NCBI GenBank assembly: GCA_022769665.1
Contig: JALEIR010000058.1
Location: 1-45,847 of the forward strand
Direction of reading: 5' to 3'
Length of the DNA: 45,847 nt
From: Lachnospiraceae bacterium
Lineage (GTDB): Bacteria; Bacillota; Clostridia; Lachnospirales; Lachnospiraceae
Shown here: positions 32,409-41,661 of the stretch, piece by piece
Layout: every line of letters begins with the position of its first letter
Numbering within the stretch: position 1 is the stretch's first letter
Position numbers and translations under genes: made by a program
The notes under the pieces: model-generated
Database searches by the model: none
Seen by the model: the letters and a program-made list of their open reading frames with translations, nothing else
Told to the model about the DNA's origin: nothing

Positions 32409-34091
32409 CTATCCTTTATGCGCCACAGCTTGCGCCCGCATCTCCCTTGCATTGGACAGCGCTGCTTCCGTCAGCGCATCACTTCCCAACAGCCTTGCAA
32501 GTTCGCCCAAACTTTCCTCCTTCTTCAGCACCCGAATGTCCGTAATCGTATTGTCCTGTACGCTACTCTTCTCAATGCAGAAGTGTCTGTCAGCCATGGC
32601 GGCAATCTGTGGCAGATGAGTAATACAAATTACCTGATGGGAATGAGCCAGCGTATCCAGCTGTTCCGACACACGCCATGCCGTCCTGCCGCTGATTCCC
32701 GCATCAATCTCATCAAAAATCAAAGTATCTATATCATCTCTGCCTGCCAGCACAGTCTTAATTGCCAGCATCACTCGTGACAACTCACCTCCGCTGGCCA
32801 CCTGGCTCAACGGTTTGAGCGGTTCTCCTGGATTTGTGGAAATCAAGAATTCGACCTCATCCCATCCATTTGCCGTCACATTCTGACTTTGTCTCACAGC
32901 AATCTCAAATTCCACGGTCAAAAAATTCAAATGTACCAGTGCATCCTTTAGCTGTTGCTCCAGTACTGTCGCATTTCTTTTCCTGATATCGGACAGTTTC
33001 TCACAGGCAGAATACAGCTTCTTCTCTGCCTCTTTCAAATCGTCCTCCAGCTTTTTCAGATAGACATCATAATCTGCCAGTCTTTCCAGATATTCCTTTT
33101 TTTCTTCCCCGTATTGGATTACGTTTTCTATGGTATTCCCATATTTTCCCTTTAAATGATTTAATGTATTCAGGCGTTCCTCGACAGCCCCAAAATCTTC
33201 TTCGTCAAACTCGCAGTCTGCCATATATTCCGCCACATCACGATTATAATCCGCCAACAGATTATCAATCTCGGAAAGCTGTCCTTCCAATTCTCCCAAT
33301 CTGGAATCGTAACCGGAAATACTCCTGATGGCTCTCAACGCTCTGCTGAGTGCACTGCCTGCGCCGCCCTCGTCATCGTTTCCCGTAAACTGTCTGCTCT
33401 CGGACAGGTTCTCCAGAATCCGTTTACTGTTGGTCATCAGCCGATATTTTTGTTCCAGTTGGTCATCCTCTCCGGGTATGAGCTTTGCAGCTTCAATTTC
33501 ACGATACTCAAACTCTGCCAAAGCCTGCTCTCTGGCTCTGGTTTCCTCGTCCATAGACTCCTCTTCCAGCGTCTTTCTCAGTTCTCTGCATTTTGTGTAT
33601 TCTGTCGCAACATCCTTCGCTGCTTCCTCGTACACACTACCGCAAAAGGCATCCAGAATCTCCATATGCTTTTTCTTTTTCAAAAGAGATTGGTGTTCAT
33701 GCTGACCATGAATATCAATCAGCACCTCCGCCAAATCTTTTACCTGCTTTGCCGTCACAGTCTCGCCGTTGATTTTGCAGACACTTTTTCCTACCTGCAT
33801 TTTCCGGCTGATAATCACCGTGTCATCCTCCGTGGTTTCCAGTTCCAGTTGTTCCAGCTTCTTGCGAACCCTCTCACTGTCTCCCGAAAACACCAGTTCC
33901 ACCAGGGCACTCTCTGCACCGGTACGTAGCATTTCCTTCTCAAATTTACCTCCGAGTGCTAAATTGATACTTCCAATCAACAAAGATTTTCCCGCACCGG
34001 TTTCACCGGTCAGAATATTCAGTCCTCTGCCGAACTCAACCTCTGTCTCCTCAATCAGCGCCAGGTTTTTCACATGTAAACTTTGCAGCAT
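32409..34091 (-). CDS. recN: DNA repair protein RecN
   Basis: An SMC-like ATPase acting early at double-strand breaks. The 560-residue chain starts MLQSLHVKNLALIEE, has Walker A GETGAGKSLL, a long central coiled-coil region with frequent Leu/Glu heptads, the ABC signature ASGGELSRVMLA and Walker B TLIFDEIDAGISG. It is near the end of the housekeeping operon, downstream of argR, the standard place in Firmicutes. The start ATG 34091 follows GTGAGGAG, with short spacing. Confidence 0.97.
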   Translation of the reverse strand: MLQSLHVKNLALIEETEVEFGRGLNILTGETGAGKSLLIGSINLALGGKFEKEMLRTGAESALVELVFSGDSERVRKKLEQLELETTEDDTVIISRKMQVGKSVCKINGETVTAKQVKDLAEVLIDIHGQHEHQSLLKKKKHMEILDAFCGSVYEEAAKDVATEYTKCRELRKTLEEESMDEETRAREQALAEFEYREIEAAKLIPGEDDQLEQKYRLMTNSKRILENLSESRQFTGNDDEGGAGSALSRALRAIRSISGYDSRLGELEGQLSEIDNLLADYNRDVAEYMADCEFDEEDFGAVEERLNTLNHLKGKYGNTIENVIQYGEEKKEYLERLADYDVYLKKLEDDLKEAEKKLYSACEKLSDIRKRNATVLEQQLKDALVHLNFLTVEFEIAVRQSQNVTANGWDEVEFLISTNPGEPLKPLSQVASGGELSRVMLAIKTVLAGRDDIDTLIFDEIDAGISGRTAWRVSEQLDTLAHSHQVICITHLPQIAAMADRHFCIEKSSVQDNTITDIRVLKKEESLGELARLLGSDALTEAALSNAREMRAQAVAHKG

Positions 34092-34125
34092 TTCTCCTCA
34101 CATTCCGCCGCCCCCGCGACACATC

Positions 34126-34578
34126 TTATGATTTTATCAGGCTATGTAGCTTTTCTGTCAACTCCTGCGTTTCCTCCACAGTACGCACGGCCAGAAAAAT
34201 CGTATCATCTCCCGCAATACACCCGACAATCTCCTGAAATTTCATGGCATCCAAAGCCGTAGCCACCGCCATGGCCATACCGGACACTGTCTTCATAACC
34301 AGAATATTCTGTGCCATATCCATAGAAATAAATCCGTCCCTGAGCACACGAATATATTTATCTTCCATATGTCCGTCATCCTGCTTCAGAATGACATATT
34401 TTTGCTTTCCTCCTGTTGTTGGAACCTTTGTCAGCTTCAGCTCCCGGATATCCCTTGAAACAGTGGCCTGGGTCACCGCGAAACCGGCTTCTCGCAGTTT
34501 TGCAGCCAGTTCCTCCTGGGTTTCTACATCATAGTTCTGAATAATTTCAATCAGTTTTCCGTGTCTGTTCTTTTTCAT
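34126..34578 (-). CDS. argR: Arginine repressor ArgR/AhrC
   Basis: A hexameric arginine-dependent transcription factor that controls arginine metabolism. The 150-residue product has the winged-helix DNA-binding part (EELAAKLREAGFAVTQATVS, then RDIRELKLTKV) and the C-terminal oligomerisation/arginine-binding part with GCIAGDDTIFLAVR, including the two Asp residues that contact arginine. The start at ATG 34578 fits the family and has AAGGGA upstream; the longer frame to 34650 is not needed. In Firmicutes it typically lies next to recN, as here. Confidence 0.97.
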   Translation of the reverse strand: MKKNRHGKLIEIIQNYDVETQEELAAKLREAGFAVTQATVSRDIRELKLTKVPTTGGKQKYVILKQDDGHMEDKYIRVLRDGFISMDMAQNILVMKTVSGMAMAVATALDAMKFQEIVGCIAGDDTIFLAVRTVEETQELTEKLHSLIKS

Positions 34579-34705
34579 ATATCCCTTCCTCAATACGACT
34601 TGTGTCCTATGTATTTCCCATAGCTTCACATCCAAGGCAAAACATGTCATCTATCTTTGTGAGACTATTTCGAGCATTCGGCGCTTAGCAAGGTATTCTG
34701 AACTG

Positions 34706-35530
34706 TTATTGGGACATCTTTTTATGCAGTACTTCAAGGAAGCTGACCTGATTCAGCTGTATAAACTCTGTCATCTTCTCTGATTTCACGATACGCAGTC
34801 TGTCACCGCTGCTGAGCGGAACCGTATGGCTTCCGTCAAAACTTGCCTCAACTGTCTGAATCTTCTCCTCGTTTCCCCCGGGAATTTCTATCTCTATCAC
34901 ATCCTCCGGAGAGAGTATGATACTTCTCTGGTTCAGTGTATGAGGGCAAATCGGCGTCAACATAATCAACCGGGCTCCCGGCTCAATTAATGGACCTCCG
35001 GCTGACAGGTTGTATCCTGTTGAACCTGTGGGTGTAGTCACAATCATGCCGTCTGCACTGTAATCATTCAGGAACTGTCCGTTGACATAAATATTAAACC
35101 GGATAATCTGAAGAGAGCCGCTTCTGGAAATAACGATATCGTTTAGAGCCCAGCCCTCTTCTGTTCGTCCGTCTCCCAGATAAGCCTTTCCGTTGAGCAT
35201 CATTCTGCTCTCCTTCTCGTAGTCCCCCGCAATGAGACGTTCCAATGACTCTTCAAGATTCGTAAGTTCTATTTCCGTCATATACCCCAGTGTGCCCAGA
35301 TTGACACCGATTATGGGAATGTTCATTTTTACGGTTTCCCTTGCTGCCCGAAGCACCGTGCCGTCACCCCCCAGCACAATCATGCAGTCTGCCTCCGTCT
35401 CTTCCCAGTCGCTTTCCTCCAGTTTTACGGAAACTCTTTGTCCTCTTTCCTCCAGATAGGCGCGAATACGATCTGTGGTTGCCATATCTTTGTCTTTATG
35501 CCTGTTTGTATAAATCAGAAAATGCTTCAT
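34706..35530 (-). CDS. nadK: NAD kinase
   Basis: NadK makes NADP from NAD with ATP or polyphosphate. The 274-residue product has the GGDGT motif (VLGGDGTVLRAAR) and the second signature TTPTGSTGYNLSAGGP, then the NE/D pair (ALNDIVISR) near the dinucleotide site. The start ATG 35530 is seven bases behind AGGAGAG. It lies between tlyA and argR in the housekeeping cluster, as in many clostridia. Confidence 0.96.
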   Translation of the reverse strand: MKHFLIYTNRHKDKDMATTDRIRAYLEERGQRVSVKLEESDWEETEADCMIVLGGDGTVLRAARETVKMNIPIIGVNLGTLGYMTEIELTNLEESLERLIAGDYEKESRMMLNGKAYLGDGRTEEGWALNDIVISRSGSLQIIRFNIYVNGQFLNDYSADGMIVTTPTGSTGYNLSAGGPLIEPGARLIMLTPICPHTLNQRSIILSPEDVIEIEIPGGNEEKIQTVEASFDGSHTVPLSSGDRLRIVKSEKMTEFIQLNQVSFLEVLHKKMSQ

Positions 35531-35539
35531 AGACTCTCC

Positions 35540-36421
35540 TTAAAGGGAGTGGGAATTTTCCACTGTCTCCCTGATGATTTTCTGCCATTCTTCTGTATGG
35601 GACAAACCTGTACCGGCTTCTGTGATTTCCTTCAACAAGGCTTCGCCCTCCTGCTCGGAAAGCTGCCTTATCGCCTCTTCCGGTTCCCGCTCCTTCTTCA
35701 GATGCACCAGATATTCGATATTCCCCTCCGGGCCCTTAATGGGTGAGTATTCCAGATGAAGAACAGCGAAACCGATGCTGTCCGCATAATCTACAATTTT
35801 TTCAATGACCTGTCTGTGAGTATCCGGCTCTCTTACTACGCCGTTCTTCCCAACCTTCTCCCGCCCTGCTTCAAACTGGGGCTTGATGAGGCATACCATC
35901 TCACCACCCTCTTTTAGCAGGTTTCTTGCAGGAATCAAAATCTTAGTCAGTGAAATGAACGACACATCCACACTGGCAAAATCCAGCTGCTCATCAATAT
36001 CTTCCGGTACCATATATCGGAAATTAGTCTGCTCCATGCAGACTACCCTCTCATCATTTCTGAGTTTCCAGGCTAACTGTCCGTGTCCCACATCTACCGA
36101 GTACACTTTAGCCGCTCCGTTTTGCAGCATGCAGTCAGTAAATCCCCCCGTAGACGCTCCGATATCCATGCATACCTTATTTGTCAGTTCAAATGCCCAT
36201 TTCTCCATGGCTTTTTCCAGCTTCAATCCGCCACGGCTCACATATTTTAAGGTACTTCCCCTGACCTCCAGTTGAATCTTGCTCTCATCAAAGGCAGTTC
36301 CTGCCTTATCCTCCTTCTGTCCGTTGACATAGACATTTCCAGACATGATGATTGCCTTTGCTTTTTCTCTGGAAGCGGCATAGCCCTGATTCACCAGAAT
36401 CACATCCAAACGTTCCTTCAT
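35540..36421 (-). CDS. tlyA: TlyA family rRNA methyltransferase / hemolysin-like
   Basis: A 293-residue S4-domain plus Rossmann methyltransferase protein. In mycobacteria TlyA methylates 16S and 23S rRNA; the homologue YqxC of Bacillus lies in the same cluster. Features: N-terminal S4-like RNA-binding part (LDVILVNQGYAASREKAKA), then SAM-binding DIGASTGGFTDCML, the DFASVDVSFISL strand and VCLIKPQFEAGREKVG. It follows dxs by six bases in the same operon, so translation coupling is likely. No signal peptide. The exact RNA target in this organism is unknown. Confidence 0.92.
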   Translation of the reverse strand: MKERLDVILVNQGYAASREKAKAIIMSGNVYVNGQKEDKAGTAFDESKIQLEVRGSTLKYVSRGGLKLEKAMEKWAFELTNKVCMDIGASTGGFTDCMLQNGAAKVYSVDVGHGQLAWKLRNDERVVCMEQTNFRYMVPEDIDEQLDFASVDVSFISLTKILIPARNLLKEGGEMVCLIKPQFEAGREKVGKNGVVREPDTHRQVIEKIVDYADSIGFAVLHLEYSPIKGPEGNIEYLVHLKKEREPEEAIRQLSEQEGEALLKEITEAGTGLSHTEEWQKIIRETVENSHSL

Positions 36422-36427
36422 CTGCTT

Positions 36428-38290
36428 TTACCTGCTTTTTAAACTGTCTTCAATACGTTTCACGATACTGTCGGCATCAATTCCGATTTCTTTCTTTAAA
36501 AGTTCCACATTCCCATGCTCCACATAGGCATCCGGAACACAAATATTCAGGCAACTGTTATTGAGATTATTTCTGTTCATACAGTCAAGCACCTTTTCGC
36601 CGTAACCGCCGCAAAAGACATTTTCTTCCATAGTGACAATCAGTGCATGCTCCCGACAGACTTCTTTCACCACATCCTCATCGATAGGCTTTAAAAATCT
36701 GGCATTTATCAGACTGACATGATATCCCTTACTTTTCAACTGTTCTCTGACCTGCTCTCCCGTCTTCACCATACTTCCCACAGCAAGCAGTGCAATCTCC
36801 CATTCACGGTAAATCCATTCTGCTCTTCCCAGTTCCACAGGCGCACGATATTCTTTCAGACCGTCATAGGCAGTTCCTCTGGGATAACGTATTGCAATGG
36901 GTGCTTCCAGCCCAACGGCAAATTTCATCATATCCGAAAGCTCCCACTTGTTTTTGGGCGCGCAGACATGCATGTTCGGAATCCCGGTCAGATATGTAAA
37001 ATCAAAGATTCCCTGATGTGTCTCACCGTCACTTCCAACCAAGCCGGCCCTGTCAACAGCAAAAACCACCGGCAGATTCTGAAGACATACATCATGTAAA
37101 ATCTGATCGTATGCCCTCTGTAAAAAGGAAGAGTACACCGCAACAATAGGCTTCAATCCCCCTGCAGCCAGTCCTGCTGCAAAGGTTACCGCATGTTCTT
37201 CCGCAATTCCCACATCAAAGAAACGTTCCGGGTACATGTTTCGAAAACGCTTCAGACCTGTTCCGTCCGGCATAGCTGCAGTAATCGCTACGATTTTTTC
37301 ATCCCTCTGTCCCAATTTACACATCACCGTGGAAAATACATCCGTATAGTTTGCAATGGTTCTGGGCTTTGAAGGCAACCCGGTCTCTATATCAAAAGGC
37401 TCAGCTCCATGAAACCTTGCCGGATGTCGCTCTGCCGGGGCATATCCTTTGCCCTTCTGCGTAATGACATGCACCAGCACAGGACCTTTCACACGCTTAG
37501 CTTCGTTAATTACCTTCACCATTGCCTCAATATCATGCCCATCCACAGGTCCAAGATAAGTTAGTCCCATATCCTCAAAAAACATTCCCGGAATCACCAG
37601 CTGTTTAAAACTGCTTTTGGCCCTGCGAATCTTATCGATGGTACTGTTTCCCCGTTTGGTTCCCAACAGGGCATTATAAATTCCCGCCTTCAAATCCAGA
37701 TACCCGGTAGCTGTGCGGATGTTGTTCAGATACTTGGAAACTCCTCCAACGTTCTCGGAAATAGACATATTGTTGTCGTTCAGTACGACTATAAAATTTG
37801 TGTCCAGTTTTGACGCATTGTTTAATGCTTCATAAGCCATACCGCCTGTCAGGGATCCGTCACCCAACACAGATACCACTGTGTTTTTTTCTCCAAGGAT
37901 ATCCCTTGCTTTCACCAGTCCCAAACCGGCAGAGATAGATGTAGAACTGTGTCCCGTTTCAAATGCATCACAGCAGCTCTCTTTGCGCTTCGGAAAACCG
38001 CTCATGCCGTGAAACTGCCGCAGGGACTCAAACCCGTCTTTCCTGCCCGTCAAAATTTTATGAGTATAAGACTGATGACCAACATCCCATATAATTTTAT
38101 CCTCCGGCAGATTCAGCGCAAGATGAAGTGCCATGGTCAGTTCCACCGCACCAAGGTTAGAACCCAGATGCCCGCCGGTGACACTGATTTTCCGGATTAA
38201 AAACTCTCTGATTTCCTGCGCCAGTGCGTCCCAGTTTTCCTTGCCTATCTGCTTAATATCATTTTCTTTCTCAATCTTTTCCAAAAACAT
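36428..38290 (-). CDS. dxs: 1-deoxy-D-xylulose-5-phosphate synthase
   Basis: A thiamine-diphosphate enzyme that condenses pyruvate and glyceraldehyde 3-phosphate, the first step of the MEP isoprenoid pathway and a source for thiamine and pyridoxal. The 620-residue product shows the TPP motif LGDGSLTGGMAYEALNN, the central FAVDRAGLVGSDGETHQG region and the FVDVGIAEEHA-type segment (RFFDVGIAEEHAVTFA). The start ATG 38290 follows AAGGA. It is between ispA and tlyA, and with ispA supplies prenyl precursors. Confidence 0.97.
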   Translation of the reverse strand: MFLEKIEKENDIKQIGKENWDALAQEIREFLIRKISVTGGHLGSNLGAVELTMALHLALNLPEDKIIWDVGHQSYTHKILTGRKDGFESLRQFHGMSGFPKRKESCCDAFETGHSSTSISAGLGLVKARDILGEKNTVVSVLGDGSLTGGMAYEALNNASKLDTNFIVVLNDNNMSISENVGGVSKYLNNIRTATGYLDLKAGIYNALLGTKRGNSTIDKIRRAKSSFKQLVIPGMFFEDMGLTYLGPVDGHDIEAMVKVINEAKRVKGPVLVHVITQKGKGYAPAERHPARFHGAEPFDIETGLPSKPRTIANYTDVFSTVMCKLGQRDEKIVAITAAMPDGTGLKRFRNMYPERFFDVGIAEEHAVTFAAGLAAGGLKPIVAVYSSFLQRAYDQILHDVCLQNLPVVFAVDRAGLVGSDGETHQGIFDFTYLTGIPNMHVCAPKNKWELSDMMKFAVGLEAPIAIRYPRGTAYDGLKEYRAPVELGRAEWIYREWEIALLAVGSMVKTGEQVREQLKSKGYHVSLINARFLKPIDEDVVKEVCREHALIVTMEENVFCGGYGEKVLDCMNRNNLNNSCLNICVPDAYVEHGNVELLKKEIGIDADSIVKRIEDSLKSR

Positions 38291-38321
38291 ACGCTATGTC
38301 CTTCCAGAAGCAGGAGCCTGC

Positions 38322-39275
38322 CTATTTCCTGCGATGTATCAATTCTAAAACCAACTGTTTTAAGAATTCGTTTTTCTCCCCAAAAGCATCCAACAGTCTC
38401 ACAGCTTCCTGCGACAATACCGACACATCCTCCTGTGCCCGTTCAAGCCCTTTAAGTGTCACATATGTCTGTTTGTGATTCTGTTCATCGCTTCCCACCG
38501 GCTTTCCCAGTTCTCCGCTGTCACCGATGACATCCAGGATATCATCCTGAATTTGGAAAGCAATACCGATATTATACCCGCATTTTTCCAGTGCTGCTAT
38601 CTGTTCCTCCGTGCCGCCTGCTAAAATGGCGCCGATTGTCATGGCTGCCTGAATCAGTGCTGCTGTCTTATGCTCATGGATAAACAAAAGCTGCTCCTCT
38701 GTCACGGGAGAAGTTTGCTTTTCCGCTTCTATGTCCGCTGTCTGCCCGCCAATCATGCCGAATATACCTGCCTTTTGGGCCAACACGGCAAGAGCTCTTG
38801 CGGCTCTGTCCACATATTTCCGGGAGGTATAGTCCGAAGTGACGGGCAAACCCGTACAACCGCAAAAGTCAAAGGTACGCACAGCAGTTTCAAAAGCATA
38901 ATTCAGAAGTCCGTCTCCTGCAAGTATCCCAAAAGTTTCTCCATAAACCGCCCAGGTTGTCTTTTTCCCTCTGCGATATTCATCATTGTCCATCGCGGGA
39001 AGGTCGTCATGTACCAGGGAATAGGTATGAATCATCTCGATAGCTGCCAGGAAAGGTTCCACAAAACCTCTCTCCTCTTCCCTGCCGCCGCAAAGTAAAA
39101 AACACTCCCACATGAGCATGGGCCGCAGCCTTTTCCCACCTGCCTGTATACTGTAATTCATGGCATCGATAACTGTCTTCTGAAGTCCGACATTCTCCGG
39201 AAGATATCTGTAAATCACCCTCTCCAGTTCCTTGGTCTTGCATTCCAGCTTCTGTCCGAACTCACTGCTCTCCAT
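38322..39275 (-). CDS. ispA: Polyprenyl synthase, farnesyl diphosphate synthase type
   Basis: Condenses isopentenyl and allylic diphosphates to make farnesyl (or geranyl) diphosphate. The 317-residue product has both aspartate-rich motifs: VHDDLPAMDNDEYRRG (first) and FQIQDDILDVIGD (second), with a GGKRLRP segment before the first. The start ATG 39275 has GGAGGAG, and it overlaps the end of xseB by 14 bases, so they are coupled. Chain length specificity (C15 versus C20) is inferred from IspA-type context; position -4/-5 residues before the first motif are Thr and Tyr. Confidence 0.93.
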   Translation of the reverse strand: MESSEFGQKLECKTKELERVIYRYLPENVGLQKTVIDAMNYSIQAGGKRLRPMLMWECFLLCGGREEERGFVEPFLAAIEMIHTYSLVHDDLPAMDNDEYRRGKKTTWAVYGETFGILAGDGLLNYAFETAVRTFDFCGCTGLPVTSDYTSRKYVDRAARALAVLAQKAGIFGMIGGQTADIEAEKQTSPVTEEQLLFIHEHKTAALIQAAMTIGAILAGGTEEQIAALEKCGYNIGIAFQIQDDILDVIGDSGELGKPVGSDEQNHKQTYVTLKGLERAQEDVSVLSQEAVRLLDAFGEKNEFLKQLVLELIHRRK

Positions 39276-39501
39276 TGTCAAACTCCTCCAACTGTCCCGC
39301 TTCATTCAGCTTTAACACCTGTTTTTCCACCCTGTCAATCTGTTCATTACACTGTTTTAATATACCCATTCCCTCGCTGTAAGCCCGAAAAGCTTCTTCC
39401 AAAGAAAGGTCATCGCTCTCCAGCAATTCCAAGGTTTGTTCCAGTCTGGCAAAATTCTGCTCCAGTCCTAACTCCTCAGACTGTTTTTTTTCGTCACTCA
39501 A
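39262..39501 (-). CDS. xseB: Exodeoxyribonuclease VII small subunit
   Basis: A small helical protein (79 residues) that forms exonuclease VII with XseA, degrading single-stranded DNA. The helix pair LEQTLELLESDDLSLEEAFR and SEGMGILKQCNEQIDRVEKQ is characteristic. The start appears to be TTG 39501, since GAGGA lies seven bases upstream and no ATG in frame comes earlier. It overlaps ispA and lies 39 bases after xseA. Confidence 0.92.
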   Translation of the reverse strand: MSDEKKQSEELGLEQNFARLEQTLELLESDDLSLEEAFRAYSEGMGILKQCNEQIDRVEKQVLKLNEAGQLEEFDNGEQ

Positions 39502-39540
39502 TCTCCTGTCCTCCTGCCATTTTCTATACTTCAGAAGTAT

Positions 39541-40755
39541 CTATTCCTCAGTCCTCTCCAAATATTGTACCAGCGCTCCGATTTTTCCGTCTCTTACCTG
39601 AATGGAAAGCATACTGCCCGGCGCCGTCTGGGTCACGGACCTTATATTTCTGCCCGATTCATCCGACACATAGGAATATCCGCTGTTCAGCTTTTCCAGA
39701 GGAGAAACTCCCTTCATACGCTGAATATATAAAGCCAGCTCATGCCGCTTGTCCTGAATAATTCTCTGCATCCGCTCCTGAAGTTTCTCCTCCGCCTGCA
39801 GCGCCAGCATCTTTTTTTCCCGAATACGGCTTGCGGGGCTAAGTGCTTTCAGGCGAAATTCCAAATGCCGTACCTTTTCCCGTTCATCCCGTATTCTCCT
39901 CTCCATCAAACGGTTCAACATATCCAGAGAAGAGGTCATGCGGGTCAGGATTTCACGCACATCCGTTACTGCCAGTTCTGCTGCTGCGGACGGTGTAGGA
40001 GCCCGCAAATCGGCTACATAGTCAATGATGGTAGTATCTGTCTCATGCCCCACTGCAGAGATAATCGGCACAGAACAGTCAAACACCGCCTGGGCCACCT
40101 CTCTCTCATTAAAAGCCCAGAGGTCCTCGATTGAACCGCCACCTCTCCCAACTATCATCACATCCACCCCATATTGCTCCAAGGTGCGGATGCCCTTCAC
40201 AATGCTTGGCACAGCTGCCTCTCCCTGTACAATAGCCGGATAGAGAATAATCTGAACATATGGATTTCTTCTTCGTGCAATCTGGATAATATCTCTGACC
40301 GCAGCTCCCGTATCCGCTGTCACAACCCCTAACGTTTTAATATATTTCGGAATGAGCAGCTTATATTCCCGGGCAAACATACCGGATTCCTCCAGCTCCC
40401 GCTTCAGTTGTTCAAAACGCTCGTAGAGCAATCCGTTTCCGTCCAATACAATCTGTTTTGCATACAACTGGTACTTGCCGTCCCTCTCGTAAACGTCAAC
40501 AGTACCACCTACGATAACCTGTTGACCTTCTGTCAAACGAAAAGAAAGACCCGCGCGGTTGCCTGCGAACATAACACAGTTCACCACTCCCTTGGGGTCC
40601 TTTAACGTAAAATAAATATGTCCGGAGGCATGATATTTACAGTTGCTGACCTCGCCTTTCACGAAGATACTCTGCAACAGATAATCCTGCATGAACATAT
40701 TTTTAATATATGAATTCAATTGTCCTACGGTATAAACACTCCGAATATCAATCAC
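39541..40755 (-). CDS. xseA: Exodeoxyribonuclease VII large subunit
   Basis: Catalytic subunit of exonuclease VII. The 404-residue chain has an N-terminal OB-fold (SVYTVGQLNSYIKNMF to about 100), the conserved core GVVTADTGAAVRDI, the metal-dependent nuclease region with GRGGGSIEDLWAFNE and SAVGHETDTTIIDYVADLRA, and a C-terminal coiled coil. The start is GTG 40755, overlapping the nusB stop by eight bases, so it is translationally coupled. Partner gene xseB follows. Confidence 0.96.
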   Translation of the reverse strand: MIDIRSVYTVGQLNSYIKNMFMQDYLLQSIFVKGEVSNCKYHASGHIYFTLKDPKGVVNCVMFAGNRAGLSFRLTEGQQVIVGGTVDVYERDGKYQLYAKQIVLDGNGLLYERFEQLKRELEESGMFAREYKLLIPKYIKTLGVVTADTGAAVRDIIQIARRRNPYVQIILYPAIVQGEAAVPSIVKGIRTLEQYGVDVMIVGRGGGSIEDLWAFNEREVAQAVFDCSVPIISAVGHETDTTIIDYVADLRAPTPSAAAELAVTDVREILTRMTSSLDMLNRLMERRIRDEREKVRHLEFRLKALSPASRIREKKMLALQAEEKLQERMQRIIQDKRHELALYIQRMKGVSPLEKLNSGYSYVSDESGRNIRSVTQTAPGSMLSIQVRDGKIGALVQYLERTEE

Positions 40756-41158
40756 CCAGCTTCATAATTTTTGCCAGAATTGCGTTAACAAAGCCGCCGG
40801 AATTTTCCTGGCCGTATTTTTTGGCAAGCTCAACCGCCTCATCTATAGCTACCCGTGGCGGAATATCGTCATCAAAACGCATCTCATAAACCGCAAGCCG
40901 TAAAACAGTAAGCTCGACCTTTCCCATCCGGCCGGTATCCCACCCCTCCGTATTATCATTAATCAGCTTATCTATCTCGGAAAGCTTCTCACAAATCGCC
41001 ATGCATCTGTTCTCAATATAATCTGAATCCTTCTGAGAAGCAATTGACTCGTTATCTTCCAGAAATAATCTCATCTGCCTCGGCATATCTTCAGGTTCAT
41101 GAAATTCCACCTGAAACAAAAGCATGAAAACCTGTTCTCTCTGTTCATGTCGTCCCAT
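40748..41158 (-). CDS. nusB: Transcription antitermination factor NusB
   Basis: A 136-residue all-helical factor that helps antitermination of rRNA operons with NusE and other Nus factors. The family pattern is clear: an N-terminal RREQVFMLLFQ-type helix (EQREQVFMLLFQVEF), DKLINDNTEGWDTGRMGKVE in the middle, and PPRVAIDEAVELAKKYG near the C-terminus. The start ATG 41158 follows AAAGG. It lies between the asp23 gene and xseA. Confidence 0.95.
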   Translation of the reverse strand: MGRHEQREQVFMLLFQVEFHEPEDMPRQMRLFLEDNESIASQKDSDYIENRCMAICEKLSEIDKLINDNTEGWDTGRMGKVELTVLRLAVYEMRFDDDIPPRVAIDEAVELAKKYGQENSGGFVNAILAKIMKLGD

Positions 41159-41176
41159 TGTACCGTTACCTTTATC

Positions 41177-41554
41177 CTACTTTACTTTTACACCCGCAAT
41201 ACGGATATTTACATCTGTACAGGTAAGTCCAGTCATATTTTCAATTGCAGCCTTAACCTTTGCCTGTACCTTCTGACAGGTTGCAGGAATATTGTAACCG
41301 TACTCCATGGTAACAGCCAAATCAACGGTAACACAACCGTCCACAGCAACCACTCTCACGCCTTTGGTCAGCTTTTTCATACCTACCTTGCTCATGAGCT
41401 CATTGGTAATATTTCCCGCCATGGCGCTTACTCCCTCAACCTCGGTAGCTGCCAGGGATGCAATCATTGCAACCACATCATCTGCTATCTGTACAACGCC
41501 TACATTTTCCTCATCCTTCAAAACTACTGCACTCTTATCTATCTCTTTATCCAT
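41177..41554 (-). CDS. Asp23/Gls24 family envelope stress protein (YqhY type)
   Basis: A 125-residue Asp23/Gls24 protein, like YqhY of Bacillus, which sits in the same position upstream of nusB. Signatures are VVQIADDVVAMIASLAATEV with a preceding acidic strand, and VAVDGCVTVDLAVTMEYGYN, followed by VQAKVKAAIENMTGL. These proteins are linked to the envelope or to acetyl-CoA carboxylase control in Bacillus; the exact role is not sure. The start ATG 41554 has CGGGAGGT upstream. It is the first gene of the operon. Confidence 0.94.
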   Translation of the reverse strand: MDKEIDKSAVVLKDEENVGVVQIADDVVAMIASLAATEVEGVSAMAGNITNELMSKVGMKKLTKGVRVVAVDGCVTVDLAVTMEYGYNIPATCQKVQAKVKAAIENMTGLTCTDVNIRIAGVKVK

Positions 41555-41631
41555 CTGAATTTACCTCCCGGAAATAATCTATCCTGTTTCGCTCCTCACG
41601 CTCATCTCACAAAACCTGCGCCAATGGAATT

Positions 41632-41661
41632 ATTATACCACATTATCTATTCATTTGTCAC
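41632..41661 (-). promoter_or_regulatory. Promoter of the asp23-nusB operon
   Basis: TATAAT (complement of 41632-41637) with TGG before it (extended -10) and GTGACA (complement of 41656-41661), 18 bases apart. The -35 box lies inside the 3' end of the preceding lipoprotein gene. Confidence 0.65.
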